Shown here piece by piece: positions 15,633-24,808 of a stretch of DNA of 64,000 nt (its first letter is position 1; the number at the start of each line of letters is the position of its first letter). Under the pieces are notes generated by a model. The model was not told the DNA's origin. It did not search any database and saw nothing but the letters and a program-made list of their open reading frames with translations. The position numbers and the translations under genes are program-made. This DNA comes from CAYRSS01 sp964426945 (GTDB lineage Bacteria > Planctomycetota > Phycisphaerae > UBA1845): positions 1 through 64,000 of the forward strand of contig CAYRSS010000010.1 of the NCBI GenBank assembly GCA_964426945.1. Reading direction: 5' to 3'.

Positions 15633-17030
15633 ATGCTGCCGGACCAAGGATTCACCTTGCGCCGGAGTCACGCCGTGCTGCTCATGCTGACCTCGCTTTC
15701 GGCCGCCCTCGCGGGCAGCCTTCTGCTGCAGGGACAACCCGCCCCCGCGCCGGCCGGCCCGGCGCCGAAGCTGGTCGTGGCGGAGCGACTCGTCGACCTG
15801 GGGGATGTCATGGAAGGTGACATCGCCGAACTTCGGTGGACGATCGAAAACCGCGGCGAGGGAAACCTGGTCATCAACCGCGTCCAGCCGACCTGTGGCT
15901 GCACCGTGGTCGAGATCGCCGAGAAGGACCGCATCGTCAAACCCGGGGCCACATTCGACATCCGGGCGCAGTTTCACAGCCACGACCGCCCGGGACAGCA
16001 GGAGAAACTGCTCGTTCTGCACACGAACGACCCCGCGGAGCCGGAGGTCCAGCTGTTGTTTCGCGCCAAGGTTCGCCGGCTGTTTGAGATGCGACCGTCC
16101 AGCGGTGTGGTTCACCTCCGCGGTGTGCAGCGCGGCGAGCCCGCGGCGCAGACTCTCGACATCCTCGACACCCCCGGAGAACCCCCGGTCGAGGTGCTGC
16201 AACTTACACTGCCGGACAACGCACCGATCGTCGGTACTGTCTCGCCCTTCGCCGATCCCCAGCGCCAGCTTTCGGGGCAGCGAGTCTCGTTTCAGGCGCG
16301 GCCCGGCGCTGCACCGGATCGCCTCGCGGTTGAGGGCACGATCAAGCTGCGGGTCGGCGAATACGTGATGGATCGGCCGGTTCGCGTAATCGGAAACGTC
16401 GTGGGGGCCATCACGGTTCGCCCGCAGGTGATTGACGGCACACGCGCGCCCGCTCGCCGTGGGCAGAAGCTCGTCCCGGTCAAGCTCATCGTCCATAGCG
16501 CCGCGGGAGAAATCGCCATCCTCGGGGCGGACGCGGGTCCACTCCTCGACGTTGAATTTGAACCCAACAAGGAAGGCCTTCGCCCGGGCGAGACGGGCTA
16601 CCTCGTCCGCGTCGCCATCAGGCAGGATGCGCCGGTCGGCCCCTTCGGAGCTATGTTGCGGCTGCGCACAGATTCGATTGAGCAGCCCGTGATCGAGGTG
16701 CCGGTCTATGCCCTGGTGGCGCCGCCGGTCGCGGTCGAGCCGGCGGCCGTTCTGTTCAAGGTGGGCGATGCGCAGTCCGAGCGCGTTCGGCGGATCAACC
16801 TCGACGCCGCCCCGATCACGGAATTCGAGATCCGCAAGGTTGAATCCGACAACCCCGCGATCATCGCGACGTACGAGCCACCGACAGCGACCGCCGGCGC
16901 GGTGCGGACTATCGAGGTCAGCCTTGGCGGCCAGTTGCCCGCCGGTGTCCATCAGGCTAAGGTCACGATCCTTACGACGATCAGCGGAAGCGAGACGATC
17001 GTTGTGCCCGTAACGGTCCTCGTGCCGTAG
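15633..17030 (+). CDS. Secreted or periplasmic DUF1573 protein
   Basis: 465 residues. A signal peptide is present (AVLLMLTSLSAALAGSLLLQ), then residues about 50-150 carry the DUF1573 pattern (DLGDVMEGDIAELRWTIENR then QPTCGCTVVEI), an Ig-like beta sandwich common in Bacteroidetes and planctomycetes. The remaining region repeats Ig-like strands (LSGQRVSFQARPG, VPVYALVAPPVAVEPAAVLF). An alternative TTG start at 15657 has AAGGA six bases before it and would give a shorter, tidier signal peptide. Expected location is the cell envelope; specific role unknown. Confidence 0.85.
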   Translation: MLPDQGFTLRRSHAVLLMLTSLSAALAGSLLLQGQPAPAPAGPAPKLVVAERLVDLGDVMEGDIAELRWTIENRGEGNLVINRVQPTCGCTVVEIAEKDRIVKPGATFDIRAQFHSHDRPGQQEKLLVLHTNDPAEPEVQLLFRAKVRRLFEMRPSSGVVHLRGVQRGEPAAQTLDILDTPGEPPVEVLQLTLPDNAPIVGTVSPFADPQRQLSGQRVSFQARPGAAPDRLAVEGTIKLRVGEYVMDRPVRVIGNVVGAITVRPQVIDGTRAPARRGQKLVPVKLIVHSAAGEIAILGADAGPLLDVEFEPNKEGLRPGETGYLVRVAIRQDAPVGPFGAMLRLRTDSIEQPVIEVPVYALVAPPVAVEPAAVLFKVGDAQSERVRRINLDAAPITEFEIRKVESDNPAIIATYEPPTATAGAVRTIEVSLGGQLPAGVHQAKVTILTTISGSETIVVPVTVLVP

Positions 17031-17092
17031 GCGAGACCGCGTAGGAATCGACCCGCCGGACTGATCGCCGGCCGGCGAGGCAGGATGCCGCG

Positions 17093-17278
17093 ATGACCAC
17101 TGCGACCAGCGCCAATTCGACCTCTTCCGGCGAATCCGCATCCGCCCGCCCCAACCGCGCGGCGGGTGACGGCGTGCCTCCCGGCTTGTCCCCGGTCCGG
17201 CTGCCTAAGGCCGTTCTCGTCATGCTGGTCTTGGTCTGGCTGGGGTGGGTCGGGTTTCTGGCGTCCCTGGCGTTCTAG
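17093..17278 (+). CDS. Small single-pass membrane protein
   Basis: 61 residues: a Ser/Pro-rich, polar N-terminal 40 residues and one C-terminal transmembrane helix (AVLVMLVLVWLGWVGFLASL). AGG lies about 10 bases before the ATG. It lies 62 bases after the DUF1573 gene on the same strand. No family recognised; it could be a small membrane partner of its neighbour. Confidence 0.5.
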   Translation: MTTATSANSTSSGESASARPNRAAGDGVPPGLSPVRLPKAVLVMLVLVWLGWVGFLASLAF

Positions 17279-17375
17279 CCGCTGATCGGCGGGCCTGCGC
17301 CCGGCGCGTTATTCAGGCGGCGGGGGCTGTTCGGCGCGGCCCACACCGTGAAAAGCCCGGCGGAGGGATCGGCCG

Positions 17376-19211
17376 GTGTCGCTCGGCGAATCAGCTTTTC
17401 TTCAACCAAACCTCGACGCCCTGGCTATTCGGCAACCCGACGCGGCCGGGGACGTCGCCGGGGCTTTCGCTGACAACTTCGCTACACCGGCCATCGGCCG
17501 CGACGGCAGTGCGACGTACCGGCTGCGCCGTGCGGACGGTTCGGGGCGTTGGTTCGGCGGCTCGTCCATGCCGACGATCAGCGCCGCCGCAACCGCGGAA
17601 CGCGTGGTTGTCGACGGTCGCAACCTGTCGCTTGCCGGGATAGGCACCGGTCTGGAGGCGGTCCAGATCGTCCGCCGGCTTCCGCCGTTCGCGGCGTTGT
17701 TCGTGATTGAGCCGGATCCGCGCCTGGTGCACCTCGCACTTCGCCTTTACGACTACAGGCCGTTTCTGAACTCCGGCCGCATGGCGTTCATCCTCGGCGA
17801 CAACGTTCCGGCCGCGTTCGATGCGTTCTTCGATTGCCACCCGACGTACGAGTTTCCGACCTCGCTGCTCCCCACGCCGCAACCGGAGTCCGACGCGCCG
17901 GCGCGTTTCGCCGCCCTCCAGCGTGAGGTCGAGCGGGCGGCTGCTGTGGTCACCCGACGGCAGGCTGCGCTGGTTGAAGCAGCCGCGCGGCGACTGGCCG
18001 GGCGTGCGACTGTGGCCGCGTCCGATCGCCCGCGACGATTCGCCGTGTTGAGCACGGATCCGCGCGCCGCCGCGCTCGATCACGCGCATCGGATCACTCG
18101 AGCGTTCGAAGCGGCGGAATTGCCCCACGCAGTCTGCGTGCCCGATCGTCCTGAGCGGTGCCATATTCTGGCACGGCTCGATGCTGTCGAGCGGGTGCAA
18201 GCCGACGCGGTCATTCTTATTAACACGGCAGCCGGACCGCTCGCGTCGCTGCTGCCCTCTCGGGTGCGCATCGCATCGTGGTATCTGCCGGAGGCGGTGA
18301 TTCCCGGCGGGGTCGCGAATGAACTGGGCCCGAGCCAGCGCGTGTTTGCCGCAGGCGCCGCGACCCGCGCGGCGCTGACCGCCGCCGGCGTGGAGGCGTC
18401 CCGGATCGAGTCTCTCGACGTCGGTGCGGACGTCATCATCGGCGACTGTCCAACCACCGACCGGTTAGTTGCGTGCGGCATTGCCATCATGGCCGACCTG
18501 CCCTCGGCGGATGCGGCGGCGTGGGGCATCACCCTGCCGAGCCACGCGATGCTGTGGAAGGCCATGTTGCGCGTCGTGGCGGAGGACGCGGATGGGTACG
18601 CGCCTGAAGCGGCCGAAGGCCTCCTGCGGCGGGCGGAAGCGGCCTGCGGCGTGTCGATCGCCGACGCGGCGATGCGGTCGCGATTTGTGACCTTGCTTCG
18701 CGAGGTCATTGCGCCGATCCAATGTGCTCGGGCCGCCGCGTCGGCGCTGGGCGGATCCGGTCCCGGCCTGACGATATGGGGAGCCGGGTGGGAGGCGATG
18801 GCGTCGAGCCAGGACGTGCGCCGAGGTCCGGTGCCGCGCGATGGCGGCTATCCACGGATACTCAAGGGCTCCCGAGTGGTGGTCCTGCCCTCGGGGCACG
18901 AGGCCGGTCTGCGTCTCGCCCTCGATGCGCTTGCCGCGGGCTGTGCCGTGTGCGTCCGGATGAGCGCGGTCGAGATAGCGATGTCGGCACCGTCGCTTGC
19001 GCCGCTCGTGCCCCATCTGCATCCTTATCGCACGCGGGCCGAACTGGTCAGTCTGGTGCACCGGCTCTCCGCCGACAGCGGCGAAGTCGATCACGCTGTC
19101 GCGAAGCTCGTGCGTGATGAGCACTCCGTAGCGGCGCGTCTCGATTCGCTCGTCGCGCGGCTGGTCGAGCCGCTAGCCCGGCAGGAGACGGCCCGTGTGG
19201 TCCATTCTTAG
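17376..19211 (+). CDS. Putative glycosyltransferase (Maf/CgeB-like layout)
   Basis: 611 residues starting at GTG 17376 behind GGAGGGA. Residues about 80-140 (NLSLAGIGTGLEAVQIVRRL, then LFVIEPDPRLVHLAL and RMAFILGDN) resemble the N-terminal Rossmann part of Maf/DUF115 flagellin-type glycosyltransferases. The C-terminal 200 residues (ILKGSRVVVLPSGHEAGLRL, LDALAAGCAVCV, HPYRTRAELVSLVHRL) resemble the CgeB-type glycosyltransferase end, where an A/G-rich switch precedes a per-residue tail motif. Family assignment is by eye only. Its last 17 bases overlap the following DUF554 gene, so the two are likely one transcript. Confidence 0.6.
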   Translation: MSLGESAFLQPNLDALAIRQPDAAGDVAGAFADNFATPAIGRDGSATYRLRRADGSGRWFGGSSMPTISAAATAERVVVDGRNLSLAGIGTGLEAVQIVRRLPPFAALFVIEPDPRLVHLALRLYDYRPFLNSGRMAFILGDNVPAAFDAFFDCHPTYEFPTSLLPTPQPESDAPARFAALQREVERAAAVVTRRQAALVEAAARRLAGRATVAASDRPRRFAVLSTDPRAAALDHAHRITRAFEAAELPHAVCVPDRPERCHILARLDAVERVQADAVILINTAAGPLASLLPSRVRIASWYLPEAVIPGGVANELGPSQRVFAAGAATRAALTAAGVEASRIESLDVGADVIIGDCPTTDRLVACGIAIMADLPSADAAAWGITLPSHAMLWKAMLRVVAEDADGYAPEAAEGLLRRAEAACGVSIADAAMRSRFVTLLREVIAPIQCARAAASALGGSGPGLTIWGAGWEAMASSQDVRRGPVPRDGGYPRILKGSRVVVLPSGHEAGLRLALDALAAGCAVCVRMSAVEIAMSAPSLAPLVPHLHPYRTRAELVSLVHRLSADSGEVDHAVAKLVRDEHSVAARLDSLVARLVEPLARQETARVVHS

Positions 19212-20019
19212 CGGCACGATCGTCAACGCCGTCACCGTGATCGTCGGCAGTCTGCTTGGCGTCAGCGTGGCCGCGCGGATGCCGGAGCGTTTCCGCGTCA
19301 TCGTGCTGACCTGCCTCGGGCTGGTGACGGTCACGCTGGGGATCGATGCCAGCGTCCTTCGCTTCTCCGAGCTCGTGGGCAGCAACGCCGACCGCGTCGC
19401 GAACAGCGGCACGTACGGCGCCCGCCTGGCGATGGTCATGATCGCATCGCTTATTCTCGGCTCGCTGCTGGGTTCGCTGCTCAGGCTTCACGATCGCATC
19501 GAGCGCCTGGGCGGGTTGATTCACCGCCGCTTCGGCGGCACCGGGCGGGGGGCGGCGGAAGGCAGGGTGGTGGCGGAGGACCCCAGCGCGCGCTTCGCGC
19601 ACGGGTTTCTTTCCGCCAGCGTGATCTTTTGCGTCGGTCCGCTCACCCTCCTGGGATGCCTCCGCAACGGGGCCTATGGCGACCCGAGCTATCTGTACAT
19701 CAAGTCCTGCCTTGACGGTTTCTGTTCGATGGCGCTCGCCGCGGGGTTCGGCTGGGGGGTGCTGGCGAGCGTGGTGTCTGTGCTGGGGGTGCAGGGCACG
19801 CTGGCGCTGCTCGCTCATTATTTCGCTGAGCCCTTGCCGGCCGTCTCGCTGGAGCTGATGAATGCCTCGGGCGGGGTGGTGCTGCTGGCGACGAGCCTGA
19901 TGATCCTCGACCTCAAACGCATCCCCGTGGCGGATATGTGCCCCGCGATCTTTCTTCCTCCGCTGATCGTCTGGCTGGGTGAGGCCGTTTCGCCGGGACT
20001 GCTTCTGCCGGCGGGGTGA
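19195..20019 (+). CDS. DUF554 family membrane protein
   Basis: 274 residues with GTG start, overlapping the previous gene. Seven or so hydrophobic segments are spaced as in DUF554 proteins (YdfK/YqgA): GTIVNAVTVIVGSLLGV at the N-terminus, a conserved FLSASVIFCVGPLTLLGCL, then SYLYIKSCLDGFCSMALAAG and a C-terminal ASGGVVLLATSLMILDLK. An inner-membrane protein, possibly a transporter; no substrate is known for the family. Confidence 0.88.
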   Translation: MWSILSGTIVNAVTVIVGSLLGVSVAARMPERFRVIVLTCLGLVTVTLGIDASVLRFSELVGSNADRVANSGTYGARLAMVMIASLILGSLLGSLLRLHDRIERLGGLIHRRFGGTGRGAAEGRVVAEDPSARFAHGFLSASVIFCVGPLTLLGCLRNGAYGDPSYLYIKSCLDGFCSMALAAGFGWGVLASVVSVLGVQGTLALLAHYFAEPLPAVSLELMNASGGVVLLATSLMILDLKRIPVADMCPAIFLPPLIVWLGEAVSPGLLLPAG

Positions 20020-20045
20020 AGCCTCTCCCGTAAGGGGACTGGTGT

Positions 20046-20813
20046 GTGCACGACTTCGTGGAGCCGTTCGCCGTGGCCGAAAGAACGGACAAGCCGGGCT
20101 CGCACGGGGCGTCCAACGCGGCAAGGGTTCACCGCCTGGTGGAGTTCGATCAGCCCTGTCCCTACCTGCCCGGCCTGGTGGCTCGCTACGAGTCCTATCA
20201 CATCGACGTGCTTCCCGGCGACATCTACGAACGGCTGATGGGTGCCGGCTTCCGCCGCAGTGGGATGATCGTGTACCGGCCGCGCTGTACGGCGTGTTCG
20301 GCCTGCCGTCCGCTGCGGGTGGTGGTGGATCGCTTTCACGCGTCGCGCTCGCAGCGCCGCGTTCTGCGGCGCAACACGGACCTCCGCGTCGAGTCGGGCC
20401 GGCCGATCCCCACGCGCGCCAAGTTCGACCTGTTCACCCGGTACCTTGACAGCCGCCACGACGCTGCGATGTCGCGCGACTACGGGAGCTTCTGCACGTT
20501 TCTCTATCAAGGGCCGACGTCGACGTGGGAGCTGAGCTACTTCGCCGGCGATCGCCTCGTCGCCGTCAGCCTCGTGGACGTCTGCCCGTCGGGCCTCAGC
20601 AGCGTGTACGTTTACTTCGATCCCGACGATTCCGCCCGGAGCCCCGGGCACTATTCGGCGCTGCACGAGATCGAACTCTGCCGTCGGCAGGGTCGGCCCT
20701 ACTACTACCTGGGCTACTGGGTGCGCGGGGCGGTGACGATGGACTACAAGGACCGCTTCAGCCCCAACGAGATTCTCGGCGAGGACGGGGTCTGGAGGGC
20801 CCATCGCGGGTGA
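20046..20813 (+). CDS. bpt: Bacterial aspartate/glutamate leucyltransferase (N-degron pathway)
   Basis: 255 residues. Bpt transfers leucine from Leu-tRNA to N-terminal Asp or Glu of proteins, marking them for ClpS/ClpAP degradation. Seen: PCPYLPGLVARYE near the N-terminus, the cysteine cluster RCTACSACRPLRV, then the conserved C-terminal block VYFDPDDSARSPGHYSALHE and YYYLGYWVRGAVTMDYKDRF. Length matches the family (about 240-250). GTG start follows AAGGGGA. The stop overlaps the ATG of the following gene by one base, although the next gene may instead start at a GTG further on. No clpS is in the window. Confidence 0.9.
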   Translation: MHDFVEPFAVAERTDKPGSHGASNAARVHRLVEFDQPCPYLPGLVARYESYHIDVLPGDIYERLMGAGFRRSGMIVYRPRCTACSACRPLRVVVDRFHASRSQRRVLRRNTDLRVESGRPIPTRAKFDLFTRYLDSRHDAAMSRDYGSFCTFLYQGPTSTWELSYFAGDRLVAVSLVDVCPSGLSSVYVYFDPDDSARSPGHYSALHEIELCRRQGRPYYYLGYWVRGAVTMDYKDRFSPNEILGEDGVWRAHRG

Positions 20814-21994
20814 TGCCGTCCGGCGCACGCGCGGTACAATCACGCCAAGCCGTGAGCCAGACATCCCACGACAATTCGGCGTTGGCGAAGCGCAGGTTCG
20901 ACCGCATTCTGCTGGTCAAGCCGAGTTCGCTCGGCGACGTGATCCACGCGCTGCCGGTCCTGCATGGCCTGCGTGGGCGATACCCGGCGGCGAAGATCGA
21001 CTGGCTTGTGGCGGGGGCGTTTGCGCCGCTGATTCGCTCGCATCCGGATCTGTCGGAGGCGGTGATCTTCGACAGGGCTCGCTACGGCGGCTTGTGGCGC
21101 AGTCCGCGCGTCGCGGGCGAGTTCATCTCGTTTCTCGGTGAGCTTCGCCGGCGACGGTACGAACTGGTGATCGATCTGCAGGGGCTCTTCCGGAGCGGGT
21201 TTCTGTCGTGGGCGACGCGGGCGCCCGTGCGACTGGGCTTTGCGGAGGCGCGCGAAGGAGCGGGTGCGTTCTACACGCACCGACTGCCGCAGCAGCCACC
21301 CGACCGGCACGCCGTCGACCGCAACCGCGCCGTCGGTGACGTGCTCGGTTTCTCCCCCTGTCCGACGACGTTCGATCTCGCCCTGCCCCCGGAATGCCGA
21401 GAGCAGGCTGACGTGCTCCTGGGCGAGTCTGTATCCTGCGGTCGCGCCGATGGCCCTCTCGTCGCGGTCGTGCCTGGCGCAAGATGGGAGACGAAGGTCT
21501 GGCTGCCGGAACGATTCGCCGCGGTGGCCGACCGGTTGGCGCAGGCGGTCGGCGCGAGGGTCGTCCTGCTGGGCAGCGCCGCCGAGCGCGATCTGTGCGC
21601 GGGGATCGCGGAAGCTTGTCGCCACCGACCCGCGAGCCTGGCCGGGCGCACATCCCTTCTCCAGATGGCCGCAGTGATCGCCCGGAGCGACCTCGTTGTC
21701 TGCCACGACTCCGCTGCCGTGCACCTCGCTGTCGCGTTGGAGCGTCCGGCGCTCTGCCTGACCGGCCCGACCAACCCTTCGCGCACAGGTCCCTACCGGC
21801 GCGCCGACGACGTGCTGCGCCTCGACCTGGCGTGCAGTCCCTGCTACCTGCGCCGCCTGTCGCAGTGCCGACACAGTCACGCCTGCATGCGCGACCTGAC
21901 CGTCGACATGGTCGCGGATCGGGCGCTGGCTGCCCTCGCGGCGGGCCGCCCGGGAGTGCCGCTTCGGTCGTCGCTATCCAACGCCCGAGAATAA
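20813..21994 (+). CDS. Glycosyltransferase family 9 (heptosyltransferase-like)
   Basis: About 393 residues; transfers sugars to a lipid or surface polysaccharide core. The N-terminus has the GT9 signature (ILLVKPSSLGDVIHALPVL), then YELVIDLQGLFRSGFLSWAT, and the C-terminal sugar-nucleotide region shows SDLVVCHDSAAVHLAVALER, followed by GPTNPSRTGPY and a cysteine pair (SPCYLRRLSQCRH). Family length is normal. Start is ambiguous: ATG 20813 overlaps the bpt stop by one base, but a GTG at 20852 lies just after a TACAAT (20835-20840) and would be nearly leaderless. Confidence 0.88.
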   Translation: MPSGARAVQSRQAVSQTSHDNSALAKRRFDRILLVKPSSLGDVIHALPVLHGLRGRYPAAKIDWLVAGAFAPLIRSHPDLSEAVIFDRARYGGLWRSPRVAGEFISFLGELRRRRYELVIDLQGLFRSGFLSWATRAPVRLGFAEAREGAGAFYTHRLPQQPPDRHAVDRNRAVGDVLGFSPCPTTFDLALPPECREQADVLLGESVSCGRADGPLVAVVPGARWETKVWLPERFAAVADRLAQAVGARVVLLGSAAERDLCAGIAEACRHRPASLAGRTSLLQMAAVIARSDLVVCHDSAAVHLAVALERPALCLTGPTNPSRTGPYRRADDVLRLDLACSPCYLRRLSQCRHSHACMRDLTVDMVADRALAALAAGRPGVPLRSSLSNARE

Positions 21995-22167
21995 TGTCAG
22001 CTTGGGCGCAGTCGGCCCATTCAGCCGGGCGCAACCCCGGCGGAGCGGGCTGGATCGGACGCGCGGGGTCGGCGCCGTTTGAGTCGGTCGCAGGGGGAGA
22101 CGCTGCACGGGCCTGCCGATAAACTGAGGCCGCAGTCGCGGCTTGTGCCAGAACGCATCACAAGCTG

Positions 22168-22776
22168 TTGCGCAGGTTCGTGGAACGATCAGCCTTGAAG
22201 CGGGTCTATCGGAAACTCGGGCGTTTCCTGACGCACAATGTCCTCCACACGGATGATACGCCGCGCCAGCTCGCGCTGGGAGTGGCGATCGGGGTGTGGT
22301 TTGCGCTGTTGCCGCTGATCGGGCTGCAGATGGCCCTGACCGTGGCGGTGTCGGCCTTGTGCCGGGCGAACAAGGTCATCGGCCTGCCCTTCGCGTGGAT
22401 CACCAACCCGTTCACGGTCGTCCCGGTGTACGGCTTCGCGCTCTGGCTGGGCCGCCTCCTGCTGCCCGGTAGCGAGGGACCCTCAGCGACCGAGGTCTTC
22501 GGACAGCTTTCGCAGCCCAAAGGCTGGTCGGAGTTGGTCAGCATCCAGTTCTGGAAGGACTTTCTGGCGTGGTCGATGAGTGTCGGGGCCGAGCTGTGGC
22601 TCGGTTCGCTGATCCTCGCGACGGTGTGTGCGATTCCCGCCTACTTCCTGGCGGCCCGGCTGGTGGTTGGGTTCCGCCGTCGGCACGAGCACTACATCGC
22701 CCGCCGACGCGAGCGCCGGGCCCGGGCCGAACTTCGCCGCAGCCGCCGCCTGGCGAAGGCCGCCGAGCCGAGCTGA
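22168..22776 (+). CDS. DUF2062 family membrane protein
   Basis: 202 residues. DUF2062 pattern: TPRQLALGVAIGVWFALLPL, then the conserved WITNPFTVVPVYGFALWLG, and a second membrane pair near the C-terminus (ELWLGSLILATVCAIPAYFL), followed by a strongly basic cytosolic tail. TTG start chosen; a GTG at 22180 is the alternative. Its stop touches the convergent SDR stop with no spacer. Confidence 0.83.
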   Translation: MRRFVERSALKRVYRKLGRFLTHNVLHTDDTPRQLALGVAIGVWFALLPLIGLQMALTVAVSALCRANKVIGLPFAWITNPFTVVPVYGFALWLGRLLLPGSEGPSATEVFGQLSQPKGWSELVSIQFWKDFLAWSMSVGAELWLGSLILATVCAIPAYFLAARLVVGFRRRHEHYIARRRERRARAELRRSRRLAKAAEPS

Positions 22777-23586
22777 TCATTCCTTCGGCCGCGGCGGTAC
22801 GGCCGTTCCCGCGAGCATCCCCCCATCGATCGTGAACTCCGCCCCCGTGGTGTAGGCCGACTCGTCGGAGCCCAGGTGCACGGCCACGGCCGCCACCTCC
22901 TCCGGCGTTCCGAACCTCCGTAGCGGCGTGTCCTTCACATAGTCGGCTATCCGCTCGGCGCGACCGGGGTCATCGCCCAGGAGCGGATCCCACATCGGCG
23001 TGAGGATCGCCGCCGGTTGAATCACGTTGCAGCGGATCGCAAGCCCCTGCTCGGCGCAATACAGCGCCACCGAACGTGTGTGATTACGGACCGCTGCCTT
23101 GCTGGAGGCGTAGGCGGCCGCGCCCGGGATGCCGACGACTCCCGATCGCGAGCCGATGTTGATGATCGATCCGCGGCCGGTCCGACGCATCGCGCGAATG
23201 GCGTAGCGGCAGCCGAGAAACACGCCGTCGAGGTTGGTCTCGTGGACAGCCCTCCAGTCGGCGAGGGTGGTGTGCTCGGGATTGTGGGGGTGGATTTCGC
23301 CTTCGAAACCGGTGATGCCCGCGTTGTTCACGAGGATGTCGAGCCGGCCGCGCGCGGTCAGGATGTAGTCGATCACCGCTTCCCAGTCGCGTTCGAGGCG
23401 CACGTCCAGACGGCGATACGCGGCCCGCGCCGGGCCGAGCTCGGTCGCAACCTGCTCACCGCGGTCGTCCCGGATGTCGGTCAGGAGGACGTACGCTCCC
23501 TCCGCGGCCATCGCGCGGGCGATGGCTTCGCCGATACCGCGGGCCGCGCCGGTGACGAGGCCGACCTTCTCGGTGAGTCGTGGCAT
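22777..23586 (-). CDS. Short-chain dehydrogenase/reductase
   Basis: 269 residues from Met 23586, which has GGGAG upstream. The classical SDR features are complete: TGAARGIGEAIARAM cofactor loop, LVNNAG, the catalytic Ser in INIGSRSG, and YASSK. A C-terminal IDGGML tail is typical of the 3-oxoacyl-ACP reductase/glucose dehydrogenase type. NAD(H) preference is suggested by Asp at the end of the second strand (LLTDIRD). The substrate cannot be assigned. It converges with DUF2062 and shares its strand with the ATP-grasp gene 81 bases upstream. Confidence 0.87.
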   Translation of the reverse strand: MPRLTEKVGLVTGAARGIGEAIARAMAAEGAYVLLTDIRDDRGEQVATELGPARAAYRRLDVRLERDWEAVIDYILTARGRLDILVNNAGITGFEGEIHPHNPEHTTLADWRAVHETNLDGVFLGCRYAIRAMRRTGRGSIINIGSRSGVVGIPGAAAYASSKAAVRNHTRSVALYCAEQGLAIRCNVIQPAAILTPMWDPLLGDDPGRAERIADYVKDTPLRRFGTPEEVAAVAVHLGSDESAYTTGAEFTIDGGMLAGTAVPPRPKE

Positions 23587-23667
23587 GGTGATGAGTTCTC
23601 CCGGCTGACTGCTGCGGGCAGAATCGTAGAGCCCCACGGCGAGCGTGGGAACACCGGCGGCGGTCCG

Positions 23668-24591
23668 TCAGCCGCCGTGCGAGCGCAGCCCGGCACGTGC
23701 CAGAATCGCTTGGACGAAGCGATCGAGCGCGGCCGGGTGGTCCGCGAGGAACAGCGACGGTTCGATCAGCTCGAGTTCCGAAATGCAGGGGGCGCCATCA
23801 TCACCACGGATCAGGTCGAGCCGCGCGTACAGCAGGTCGCCGACCGACACGGCCGCCGCACAGGCCGCCGCGGCGAGTGCGCGGTCGCCCAGCCCCGTCT
23901 CCGCCGCCGTGGCCGGTCCATCCGGTAGAACGTGCTCATCGCTGTCGGCCAGTCGGGGCCGCTTGGTCACGGCATGCGACCAATGGCCATCGATCCACAC
24001 GAGCGATCGCTCCCCGCCCGACTCCACGGAGCGAAGGTAGGGCTGAATGAGGGCGTCGCCGTCGGCGGTCAGCCCCGCGAGGAACTCTGGGGCGCTCGCC
24101 GATCGACTGCTCGACTCCGGCTCGCCGAGCACAAACCGCCGCGTCCGCCACGAACCCGCCGAGATCGCCGGTTTGATGATGACGTCGAACCAGCCTGTCG
24201 CGCGCACCATCGCCAGCGCGGATTCCGTTGAGTTCTCGGCCTGCGCTTCGCCCCGCCGAACAATCCGCGTCGGCACGATCGGCAGCCCCGCCTGAGATTC
24301 GAGTTCCAGCAGGTAGCCCTTGTGCAGGTTCCACCGGACGACCTCAAGCGGATTGGCAAGCCGCGTCGCCCCGGCCGCCCGCGTCAGCCACGCGGTGAAG
24401 GCGTCGAGATGTTCGTAGTAGTTCCACGTCGAACGCAGGACGCACAGGTCGAACCGAGCCGGGTCGGCCGCGGGATCGTCCCACGCGACCATCTCGACTT
24501 CCGCCCCGGCCGCCCGCAGCGCCGCCAGCAGCAGCGGCTGATCGGGATCAGGCTCGGGGAGACGCAGGCAGGTGGCGAGGGCGATGGGCAT
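23668..24591 (-). CDS. ATP-grasp enzyme, glutathione synthetase-like
   Basis: 307 residues. Single-domain ATP-grasp fold: N-terminal pre-ATP-grasp region (LATCLRLPEPDPDQPLLLAA, LRSTWNYYE), a central lysine region (FDVIIKPAISAGSWRTRRFV), then LYARLDLIRGDDGAPCISEL with the acidic metal ligands near the C-terminus (ELELIEPSLFL). Such stand-alone proteins ligate an amino group to a carboxylate, but the substrate is unknown. It is the last gene before the AT-rich cassette. Confidence 0.8.
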   Translation of the reverse strand: MPIALATCLRLPEPDPDQPLLLAALRAAGAEVEMVAWDDPAADPARFDLCVLRSTWNYYEHLDAFTAWLTRAAGATRLANPLEVVRWNLHKGYLLELESQAGLPIVPTRIVRRGEAQAENSTESALAMVRATGWFDVIIKPAISAGSWRTRRFVLGEPESSSRSASAPEFLAGLTADGDALIQPYLRSVESGGERSLVWIDGHWSHAVTKRPRLADSDEHVLPDGPATAAETGLGDRALAAAACAAAVSVGDLLYARLDLIRGDDGAPCISELELIEPSLFLADHPAALDRFVQAILARAGLRSHGG

Positions 24592-24808
24592 TGGGCATTG
24601 GGTTGGGCAGTGCTCGGGGCTGTGTCCGCATCAGCCGGGAGCGGGAGCCTACTTGCTAGATCGCTCAGCGACTTCGGCATACATTCGCACGACCGAAGTC
24701 CAGCAGCGGTCGATAGTACGATAGTGGAAGAAATAGCAAACTACAACTTAATCAATGACGCAGCTTGGTTTCTCGCCCGACGATTGAGACGCCCGAGTCA
24801 TCGAAGAC

